Shown: piece by piece, positions 1 through 6,279 of the stretch | Layout: the number at the start of each line of letters is the position of its first letter | Position numbering within the stretch: the first letter of the stretch is position 1 | Assembly (NCBI GenBank): GCA_964565935.1 | Contig: CAZMGW010000062.1 | Span: 1-6,475, forward strand | Source: JBAXAM01 sp964565935 | GTDB lineage: Bacteria; Pseudomonadota; Gammaproteobacteria; UBA9339 | DNA: 6,475 nucleotides | Direction: 5' to 3' | Program-made: the position numbers and the translations under genes | The notes under the pieces: model-generated | Seen by the model: only the letters and a program-made list of their open reading frames with translations | What the model was told of the DNA's origin: nothing | The model's database searches: none

Positions 1-17
1 GCGGCTACCGCTGTTTT
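1..17 (+). terminator. possible rho-independent terminator cut by the window edge
   Basis: The first bases form a short GC hairpin, GCGG-CTA-CCGC, followed by TG and a run of five T. If the two bases just left of the window were CA, the stem would grow to six pairs ending directly at the T run, a classical intrinsic terminator. It would end transcription of a + strand gene lying to the left. Only four base pairs are visible, so this is suggestive only. Confidence 0.35.
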
Positions 18-105
18 TATGCGTTTTTATTCGGAATGCAACAGTCCCCTGATCTCATCTCAAGCCCCACAGCCCTCAAACAGCGCAGACCTTAGGTTTA
101 AGGGT

Positions 106-121
106 AACTGTTTAAATAGTT
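106..121. promoter_or_regulatory. 16-bp near-palindrome overlapping the tyrP -35 region, candidate operator
   Basis: AACTGTTTAAATAGTT pairs with its own reverse complement at seven of eight positions; the exception is the G/T pair. Its right end overlaps the proposed -35 hexamer, where a bound repressor would block RNA polymerase. It does not match the enterobacterial TyrR box (TGTAAA-N6-TTTACA), so no regulator can be named. A second small palindrome, TGAAATTTTCA at 123-133, lies in the promoter spacer. AT-rich DNA makes such symmetry fairly common. Confidence 0.3.
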
Positions 122-148
122 GTGAAATTTTCAATAATTAAATACAAT
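120..148 (+). promoter_or_regulatory. sigma70-type promoter for tyrP-tyrS
   Basis: TTGTGA at 120-125 (four of six matches to TTGACA) and TACAAT at 143-148 (five of six matches to TATAAT) are separated by an ideal 17 bp. Transcription would start near 155 and give a leader of roughly 30 nt before the tyrP ATG at 186. That is too short for an attenuator or T-box, so control would be at the promoter itself. No second promoter of this quality was noticed in the 10-nt gap before tyrS. Confidence 0.55.
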
Positions 149-185
149 CTAAGCTGAATTCAAAAAACTGCGGAATAAAGCCCAT

Positions 186-1427
186 ATGAATACGAACAAA
201 TTTTTTGGCAGTATCATGATATTAATCGGCACAACCATTGGCGTAGGTATGCTTGCCTTACCAACATATTGCGGGGCTGCCGGATTCGCCTTCTCATCAG
301 TTGTGATGCTATTGTTATGGGCCTTGTCTATCGCCACGGGGTTAATGATTGTTGAAGTAAATTTAGCTTTTCCAACGCACGCTTGCACTTTTAACACCAT
401 GGCGGAACAATTGCTTGGACCAATTGGAAAAGCTGTTACATGGATATCTTATCTGTTTTTGCTTTATTCTGTTACAACGGTGTATATAGCCGGAGAGTCT
501 TCCATAATTGCTGCCACCCTAGAACCCGTATTGAACACAAAAATACCAGGGTGGGTCAATGCTACAGCTTTCACTCTTATATTAGGTATGGCTGTGTTTT
601 GGAGCACCAAAACCGTTGATTACTTTAATCGAGGCTTGTTTAGCTTAAAGGGCGTACTGTTACTTATTACCATAGCTTTAATCATGCCACATATCGATAT
701 AAGCAAACTAAACGCCAGCCAACACATTGAACAAACAAGATATCTCTGGGTAGCCGCACCTATTTTTCTTGCTGCCTTTGGTAATCAGTTTGTCATTCCA
801 AGCATAAGAATCTATATCGGCGCTAAACCTAAAGAGCTAAAATGGGTGGTTGTTTTAGGAGCTACCGGATCTTTAATAATTTACTTCTTATGGCTCGCTG
901 TAACTTTAGGTACGGTACCCCTTACTGGAGACAATAGCTTTACCAGCTGGGCGCAGAACTACCCTGGTTCAATGGGGGAGTTTATAAAAACAGTAACAAA
1001 CACCCTTGATAATAAATGGATTACTAGCAGCATTAACTCTTTTTATAACATCGCAATGACCACCTCATTTTTGGGGGTCACCTTAAGCTTATTTGATTTC
1101 TTAGCTGACGGATTTAAACGCCCTGACACGAGATCCGGCCGCCTACAAACAGCAGGCCTAACCTTCATACCTCCACTTTTTTTTGCGCTGTTATTTCCAG
1201 AAAGTTTCAGCAAAGCATTAACATTTGCCGTTGTCTTTCTATCTGTTTTAGTAGTTATTTTGCCAGCAATGATGATTTATAAATTACGCAAAGATCCAAA
1301 TCTAAAATCGTCATATCGTATGTTTGGGGGCAATCTATTGCTTGCTGCTACTATTCTAATTGGCGCTGCCATTGTTGTGCTATGCATCATGTCAAACCTA
1401 AACCTCTTACCAAATATAGGACTCTGA
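186..1427 (+). CDS. tyrP: tyrosine/aromatic amino acid permease, TyrP-like (HAAAP family)
   Basis: A 413-residue inner-membrane protein with about eleven hydrophobic segments, the usual size and topology of HAAAP aromatic amino acid permeases, which import tyrosine, tryptophan or phenylalanine with protons. The family signature GTTIGVGMLALP lies at residues 15-26 in the first membrane segment. Later blocks close to E. coli TyrP are TSFLGVTLSLFDFLAD (293-308), GRLQT (318-322) and TFIPPLFFALLFP (326-338). The C-terminus ends in LLPNIGL, like the LLPEVG end of TyrP. The ATG at 186 places the signature where the family has it; its ribosome site is weak (GGA at 172-174, 11 nt away). It is first in a two-gene unit with tyrS, 10 nt downstream, which favours tyrosine as the substrate. 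Tryptophan (Mtr/TnaB type) is less likely but cannot be excluded from sequence. The family assignment is firm. Confidence 0.93.
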   Translation: MNTNKFFGSIMILIGTTIGVGMLALPTYCGAAGFAFSSVVMLLLWALSIATGLMIVEVNLAFPTHACTFNTMAEQLLGPIGKAVTWISYLFLLYSVTTVYIAGESSIIAATLEPVLNTKIPGWVNATAFTLILGMAVFWSTKTVDYFNRGLFSLKGVLLLITIALIMPHIDISKLNASQHIEQTRYLWVAAPIFLAAFGNQFVIPSIRIYIGAKPKELKWVVVLGATGSLIIYFLWLAVTLGTVPLTGDNSFTSWAQNYPGSMGEFIKTVTNTLDNKWITSSINSFYNIAMTTSFLGVTLSLFDFLADGFKRPDTRSGRLQTAGLTFIPPLFFALLFPESFSKALTFAVVFLSVLVVILPAMMIYKLRKDPNLKSSYRMFGGNLLLAATILIGAAIVVLCIMSNLNLLPNIGL

Positions 1428-1431
1428 GGAG
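1426..1431 (+). promoter_or_regulatory. tyrS ribosome binding site overlapping the tyrP stop
   Basis: GAGGAG begins inside the tyrP TGA stop codon (1425-1427) and sits 6 nt before the tyrS ATG at 1438. A ribosome finishing tyrP would stop on this site, so the genes are probably translationally coupled. The site is much stronger than the one in front of tyrP, so tyrS may be translated more heavily than the permease from the same message. Confidence 0.75.
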
Positions 1432-1437
1432 CCACTC

Positions 1438-2637
1438 ATGCCAACAAAAGATTCTGCTCTAACGACTATCAAACGCGGTGCTGCAGAAATTTTGTTGGAA
1501 TCAGAGCTGGAGGAGCGCTTACGTTTAGGGAAGCCACTTAAAATTAAAGCCGGTTTCGACCCAACCGCTCCAGATTTGCATCTTGGCCACACGGTATTAA
1601 TTAACAAAATGCGTCAGTTTCAAGATTTGGGCCACGAAATTAATTTTTTAATTGGCGATTTCACCGCCATGATCGGTGACCCGAGCGGTAAAAACGTAAC
1701 CCGGCCTCCATTAAGCCGAGAAGAGATTGTTGCTAATGCCCAAACCTACGAAAATCAAATTTTTAAAATTCTAGACCCTAAAAAAACCAAAATTTTATTT
1801 AATTCTGAGTGGCTGCAAAAACTATCGCCAATAGATTTGATTAAACTGGCGTCCACTTACACTGTCGCGCGCATGCTTGAGCGTGATGATTTCAACAAAC
1901 GCTATCGCGAGAATAAACCCATTGCGATTCATGAATTTTTATATCCCTTGCTGCAAGGATACGACTCGGTTGCAATAAAAGCGGATGTTGAGCTCGGTGG
2001 CACTGACCAAAAATTCAACCTGCTCATGGGCCGCGAATTACAAAAGCATTTTGACCAAAAGCCCCAAATCGTTTTAATGATGCCACTTTTAGAAGGCCTT
2101 GATGGCGTCCAAAAAATGTCCAAATCTTTAGGAAATTACATCGGCATCAACGAGCCCCCGCAAGAAATGTTTGGCAAACTGATGTCCATCTCTGATGAAT
2201 TAATGTGGCGGTATTTTGAACTTTTAAGCTTCCGCCCCATGGCTGAAATCAACAAATGGCGCGAAGAAGTGAAAACCGGATTAAACCCGCGTGATATTAA
2301 AATTAAACTGGCCTTGGAAATTGTCGAGCGCTTTCACAACAAAGCGGCAGCTTTAAAAGCTCACGAAGATTTTACTGCGCGCTTTCAACGTGGCGCTATC
2401 CCAGAAGACATCGAGACCATAACCATCGCGCTAGAAACCACGGAAATTCCACTGAGCAACTTATTAAAACAAGCAGGCCTAACGGCTGGCACTTCTGAGG
2501 CGGTGCGCCTAATCAAACAAGGCGGCGTTAAGATTGATGGCCAAAGAGTTGAAGATCATGGCTTGCGTGTCAACAAAGGAACTGAGCATGTCTATCAAGT
2601 TGGCAAACGCAGATTTGCTCGGATTAAAACCCAATAG
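1438..2637 (+). CDS. tyrS: tyrosyl-tRNA synthetase (type 2, TyrZ-like)
   Basis: A 399-residue cytoplasmic class I aminoacyl-tRNA synthetase that activates tyrosine with ATP and loads it onto tRNA-Tyr. The Rossmann catalytic domain carries the HIGH-type motif HLGH at residues 48-51 and a perfect KMSKS at 226-230. The tyrosine-pocket block GGTDQKFNLLMGRE (187-200) is typical of the shorter bacterial TyrRS group, as in Haemophilus, rather than the roughly 424-residue E. coli form. From about residue 338 the protein has an S4 RNA-binding domain (SEAVRLIKQGGVKIDGQ, then a basic C-terminus) that contacts the tRNA. The length is normal and no catalytic motif is missing. The start is supported by GAGGAG 6 nt upstream. 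It is the second gene after tyrP and ends 4 nt from the stop of the convergent ATPase gene. As the only synthetase in view it is presumably the housekeeping copy. Confidence 0.97.
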   Translation: MPTKDSALTTIKRGAAEILLESELEERLRLGKPLKIKAGFDPTAPDLHLGHTVLINKMRQFQDLGHEINFLIGDFTAMIGDPSGKNVTRPPLSREEIVANAQTYENQIFKILDPKKTKILFNSEWLQKLSPIDLIKLASTYTVARMLERDDFNKRYRENKPIAIHEFLYPLLQGYDSVAIKADVELGGTDQKFNLLMGRELQKHFDQKPQIVLMMPLLEGLDGVQKMSKSLGNYIGINEPPQEMFGKLMSISDELMWRYFELLSFRPMAEINKWREEVKTGLNPRDIKIKLALEIVERFHNKAAALKAHEDFTARFQRGAIPEDIETITIALETTEIPLSNLLKQAGLTAGTSEAVRLIKQGGVKIDGQRVEDHGLRVNKGTEHVYQVGKRRFARIKTQ

Positions 2638-2641
2638 ACAT

Positions 2642-5287
2642 CTACCTGTTGCCCCAAAATTTTTGCCGCAACAAAAATTTTTCAAACTCCACCAACCCAA
2701 AAAATGCCACTGCCGCGGCGATAATGTATCCCCAGTGCATTAAGCCAATCGCAGTTGTACCAAAAAAGTGCTGCATCAGGGGCAGATAAGTGAATAATAA
2801 TTGTAACAACATAACTATTGTAATCGACAACAACACCGGCCTGCTGCCAAAAAATGTTTTTAAATGCATTGAAGAATTTTTAAGATTGCGGCAATTAATC
2901 AAATAAACTATCTCGCCAAACACAAACATATTTACCGCAATCGTCCGCGCAACCGCCAAATCAAAGAATTTGTTGTACCCAAAAAGGAATAAACAAAAAA
3001 CTCCCGCCACCAAAATCAAAGACACCAAAAACACCCGACTCATTAAAAACCAAGATAGTAGTGGCGTGTTTGGATTACGAGGCTGGCGATACATTACATC
3101 GCTCTCTGCTGGCTCAAAACCTAACGCAAGAGCCAATGAAGCCGCGGTTATCATATTTACCCATAAAATTTGCACTGCGGTAATGGGCAGTATCAACCCA
3201 AACAAAATTGCTATTGTCACCACAAACGCTTGGGCAAAACTTGTGGGTAAAATAAAAACTATCGCTTTTTGCAGATTATCGTAAATGGTACGACCCTCGC
3301 TAACCGCATGCACAATTGTTGCAAAATCATCATCAGCCAATACCATTTCTGCCGACTCTTTGGCAATATCAGCACCCTTAAGTCCCATCGCAACACCGAT
3401 ATCGGCCTGCTTCAACGCCGGCGCGTCATTAACGCCATCGCCAGTCATGGCAACAATCTCGCCTCGAGATTGCAGCGCTTTCACCAAGCGCAATTTATGT
3501 TGTGGTGACGTTCGCGCATAAACATTAACGCTTAGCACAATCGCAGCCAATTCTTCATCAGTCATGGCATCAAGCTCATCTCCAGTCAAAACCTTGCTGC
3601 TATCAATGCCCACTTGTGAGGCAATAGCCGCCGCGGTAATGGCATGGTCACCAGTAATCATTTTAACTTTGATACCAGCATGTTGGCATTCTTTAACCGC
3701 AAGAATTGCCTCTGGACGCGGTGGATCAATCAAACCAAACAACGCCACCAACACCAAATCATCATTAACATCCTCAAAAAGCAAATCACGTTTTTCAGGC
3801 GCTGCATTTTTATAGGCAACCGCAATCACCCTTTGCCCTTCGCGGGTTAGTTGCTCAATTGCTTTTTGCCAATAATCAGTATCAAGCGGCAAAACTTCAC
3901 CATTAACCTGCTGGGTCTTACATTTTTTTAATATGATTTCAGGCGCTCCCTTGATATAAATAAATCCTTTGCCGGTATGATCATGATGCAAGGTCGCCAT
4001 GAATTTATGCTCGGTTTCATAGGGAATAAGATCAGTTCGCGGAAACTTTCGCTGCCATAAAGGCACATCAAACTTGGCTTTTAACCCCAGCATCATCAAT
4101 GCCATATCAATTGGATTGCCCCGAGTTTTATAAACGCTATCTTGATGATACAACTCCGCTTCATTGCACAAAATCGCGCTTATAACGGCTTTCTGCAAAT
4201 CAGGATGCTCAACCACCGCTTCAGTGTTAGCAAGATAATGCTGTTTCGCAGTGATTATAGATTGTGCGTTAAGCTCATTACTCGTGAGCGTACCAGTTTT
4301 GTCGGTGCAAATCGTTGTTACTGCACCCATCGTTTCTACTGCCGGCATACGCCGCACAATCGCATTTTGCTTTGCCATGCGCGCTATGCCAATGGCTAAA
4401 ATAATTGTCATTATCGGCGGTAACCCTTCAGGAACCGCTGCAACAATTAAACTAACAACCGCCATAAACATTGAGGCGCTAGAGTCATGCCAAACCAAAG
4501 CACCGACCGCAAAAACCACAACTCCAAGCACAAGAATAAGAGCAGTTAACCAATGCCCAAAAACACTCATCTGGCGTAATAGCGGTGTATCCACTGATTT
4601 AACAGTAGCAAGCAACTCGCTAATTTTACCAACTTCGGTATTGCTGCCAGTTGTCACCACTATCCCAAGTCCCCTGCCATTGGTTATTAAAGTACCGCTA
4701 TAAAGCATGCAGGAGCGCTCGCCAAGTTGTGCAGTTATAGAGGCTGGCATAATTTGCTTTTCAACTGGCAGTGATTCGCCGGTCAAAATCGCTTCTTGCG
4801 CTTGCAAATTTTTCGCTTCACTCACGCGCAAATCAGCAGGTATTTTATCGCCCCGATGAATCATTACAATATCACCAGGAACAAGCTCAAGCGCGGGAAT
4901 AATTATTTTTTGTCCATCACGGATTACCTGGGCCGTTGGCGCAAGCATGGATCGAATTGCCGCAAGAGATTTTTCGGCCTTACCTTCCTGGATAAATCCA
5001 AAAATAGCATTGACAATTATCACCCCAAAAATAACGCTGGCATCAACCCATTGTGCCAAATAAATAGTTATCAATGCTGAGGCGAGCAAGATGTAGACCA
5101 ATACGTGGTGAAACTGGCGCAAAAATCGCCGAAAAACACTTTCGGGCTGTTGCGTCAGGCACTGATTGAGACCATAAATTTTGCGGCGCATTGCAACTTC
5201 AGAAGTTGTCAAACCCACTTGCAAATTAGTCGTCAGCTTATTTAAAACTTCTTCGCTACTTAAAGCATACCAATTGTTATTAGACAT
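2642..5287 (-). CDS. P-type cation-transporting ATPase (P2/SERCA-like or PMA1-like), ion uncertain
   Basis: An 881-residue inner-membrane pump driven by ATP through a phospho-aspartate intermediate. In order it has a cation-ATPase N-terminal domain (about 5-45), M1-M2 (about 60-100), an actuator loop with TGES (169-172), M3-M4 with PEGLP (286-290), phosphorylation motif DKTGTLT with Asp 329, nucleotide-domain KGAPE (446-450), hinge MTGDGVNDAP (614-623) and M5-M10. All hydrolysis motifs are intact, so it should be active. PEGLP and the WVN block in M6 place it with SERCA-like pumps, but several calcium ligands of SERCA are replaced, so Ca2+, Na+, H+ or another cation all remain possible. The ATG at 5287 is preferred because AAGGAAG lies upstream; an in-frame TTG at 5311 would add eight residues. 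It overlaps the end of epmB by 8 nt and was probably co-transcribed with it. Confidence 0.93.
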   Translation of the reverse strand: MSNNNWYALSSEEVLNKLTTNLQVGLTTSEVAMRRKIYGLNQCLTQQPESVFRRFLRQFHHVLVYILLASALITIYLAQWVDASVIFGVIIVNAIFGFIQEGKAEKSLAAIRSMLAPTAQVIRDGQKIIIPALELVPGDIVMIHRGDKIPADLRVSEAKNLQAQEAILTGESLPVEKQIMPASITAQLGERSCMLYSGTLITNGRGLGIVVTTGSNTEVGKISELLATVKSVDTPLLRQMSVFGHWLTALILVLGVVVFAVGALVWHDSSASMFMAVVSLIVAAVPEGLPPIMTIILAIGIARMAKQNAIVRRMPAVETMGAVTTICTDKTGTLTSNELNAQSIITAKQHYLANTEAVVEHPDLQKAVISAILCNEAELYHQDSVYKTRGNPIDMALMMLGLKAKFDVPLWQRKFPRTDLIPYETEHKFMATLHHDHTGKGFIYIKGAPEIILKKCKTQQVNGEVLPLDTDYWQKAIEQLTREGQRVIAVAYKNAAPEKRDLLFEDVNDDLVLVALFGLIDPPRPEAILAVKECQHAGIKVKMITGDHAITAAAIASQVGIDSSKVLTGDELDAMTDEELAAIVLSVNVYARTSPQHKLRLVKALQSRGEIVAMTGDGVNDAPALKQADIGVAMGLKGADIAKESAEMVLADDDFATIVHAVSEGRTIYDNLQKAIVFILPTSFAQAFVVTIAILFGLILPITAVQILWVNMITAASLALALGFEPAESDVMYRQPRNPNTPLLSWFLMSRVFLVSLILVAGVFCLFLFGYNKFFDLAVARTIAVNMFVFGEIVYLINCRNLKNSSMHLKTFFGSRPVLLSITIVMLLQLLFTYLPLMQHFFGTTAIGLMHWGYIIAAAVAFFGLVEFEKFLLRQKFWGNR
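2656..2681. repeat. 10-bp perfect inverted repeat just past the convergent stop codons
   Basis: AAAATTTTTG (2656-2665) and CAAAAATTTT (2672-2681) are exact reverse complements around a 6-nt loop, CCGCAA. The hairpin lies inside the last codons of the ATPase gene, 18 nt after the tyrS stop. It could slow or end transcription from the tyrS side, but the stem is almost all A/T and no separate T tract follows, so it is not a standard intrinsic terminator. It may simply reflect Lys/Phe-rich coding sequence. Confidence 0.3.
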
Positions 5288-6239
5288 AAGTTTTTCTTCC
5301 TTGAACCTCAAATACTAACTTTGGAACCAAATACCCGGGAAGTCTTTTTTGCATTTCAAGATAAATTTGTTTGGCTTGATCTTTCTCTACATAAAAATGC
5401 GCCGCGCCTTTGACCTGATCAAGCATGTGCAAGTAGTAAGGCAAGACGCCGGCATTAAATAATTTCTCGCTTAAAGCAATTAAAACATCGGCATTATCAT
5501 TAATCCCGCGCAGTAATACCGATTGATTAAAAATAATAATACCTTTATGTCGCAACGCACTAATTACCCCCTCAACATCTGCATTAATTTCATTGGGATG
5601 ATTGCAATGCACTACTAAAATTATTGGCAAACGCGTCTGGGTCAAATCAGGAAGTACTCTTTCTGGCATTACGATTGGGGTTCGACTGTGAATCCGTAGA
5701 CGCTTGATGTGAGATATTTCCGCTAGCTTCTCAATAATTGCTATTAAATCATTAGGTTCCAACATCAACGGATCGCCACCACTTAAAATTATCTCACTAA
5801 TATCCGGATGCCTTTTAATATAGGCAAACACCTTTTGCCAATCAGAAATTTTATCTTGCGAATGACGACGAAAACAAAAACGACAATTAATGGCACAGAC
5901 ATCAGAGACCAGCAACAGCACCCGATCAAGATATTTATGAATAACGCCTGGAACCGGAGAGCTGTTTTTTTCTGCAAGCGGATCGGTGACAAAACCTGGG
6001 GTTTCTTGTAGTTCTTGCTCTTGGGGCAAAACCTGCAACAACAAAGGATCGTTAATGTCGCCCGGCTTAATCCGCGCAACAAAACTTTCGGGAACTTGCA
6101 GAGGAAAATCAGCGAAACTTTCGCTGGCTTTTAACCCTGCCAAATTCAATTGCAATCTTTGCGATAGTTTTTTTGTGTCGGTGACCATAAGCCATGCTGA
6201 ATTTTCAGAAACGTAGTCATGGTAGCATAAAAACCGCAT
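5280..6239 (-). CDS. epmB: EF-P (R)-beta-lysine pathway lysine 2,3-aminomutase EpmB
   Basis: A radical SAM, PLP-dependent enzyme that turns L-alpha-lysine into (R)-beta-lysine, which EpmA attaches to elongation factor P to relieve ribosome stalling at proline runs. Numbered from ATG 6239 (319 residues), the iron-sulfur motif CAINCRFC has Cys 115, 119 and 122. SGGDPL (153-158), NQSVLLRGINDN (238-249) and PYYLHMLDQVKGAAHF (267-282) match E. coli EpmB closely. The final GRKTYV aligns with the SKTP/GKTP block holding the PLP lysine, so Lys 316 is the likely cofactor residue, only three residues from the end. The start is uncertain: ATG 6239 keeps a Trp at position 16 like E. coli Trp 15; ATG 6269 (329 aa) has GGAG touching the start codon with no spacer; ATG 6188 gives 302 aa and drops the Trp. 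None has a good ribosome site, and no clear promoter was found. The 5' neighbour efp is not in view. Confidence 0.9.
   Translation of the reverse strand: MRFLCYHDYVSENSAWLMVTDTKKLSQRLQLNLAGLKASESFADFPLQVPESFVARIKPGDINDPLLLQVLPQEQELQETPGFVTDPLAEKNSSPVPGVIHKYLDRVLLLVSDVCAINCRFCFRRHSQDKISDWQKVFAYIKRHPDISEIILSGGDPLMLEPNDLIAIIEKLAEISHIKRLRIHSRTPIVMPERVLPDLTQTRLPIILVVHCNHPNEINADVEGVISALRHKGIIIFNQSVLLRGINDNADVLIALSEKLFNAGVLPYYLHMLDQVKGAAHFYVEKDQAKQIYLEMQKRLPGYLVPKLVFEVQGRKTYV
5296..5302 (-). promoter_or_regulatory. ATPase ribosome binding site inside the 3' end of epmB
   Basis: On the - strand AAGGAAG lies 8 nt before the ATG at 5287 and within the Gln-Gly-Arg codons near the end of epmB. It decides the ATPase start in favour of ATG 5287 over the in-frame TTG at 5311, which lies upstream of this site. 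Because the epmB stop (5282-5280) falls just past the ATG, terminating ribosomes could restart on the ATPase. Confidence 0.7.
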
Positions 6240-6279
6240 CACCAGAATACTAAAACTGCGGGAGGGCATCTCCAGATAG

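Noticed and set aside
13..22. GTTTTTATGC at the left edge also occurs on the - strand at 6225-6234, with nearby MRF-like readings.
   Set aside because: A 10-bp match between two places in a window this size is expected by chance, and flanking similarity is poor.
1..141. A + strand frame open from the window edge to TAA at 139-141 (46 codons).
   Set aside because: The reading looks like random sequence, it runs through the possible terminator and the tyrP promoter, and such a stretch is not rare by chance.
2588..2641. Perfect 8-bp inverted repeat ATGTCTAT/ATAGACAT spanning the tyrS stop, with a GCAAA/TTTGC hairpin inside.
   Set aside because: The loop is 38 nt and there is no T tract; several such 8-bp pairs are expected by chance in the window.
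4251..4703. A 150-codon open frame on the + strand opposite the ATPase gene.
   Set aside because: It is the antisense shadow of the conserved ATPase coding sequence, with no ribosome site and no recognisable protein features.
6224..6229. TATGCT on the - strand as a -10 box for epmB.
   Set aside because: No acceptable -35 lies at the right distance, so it is too weak to annotate, although it would fit a start at ATG 6188.
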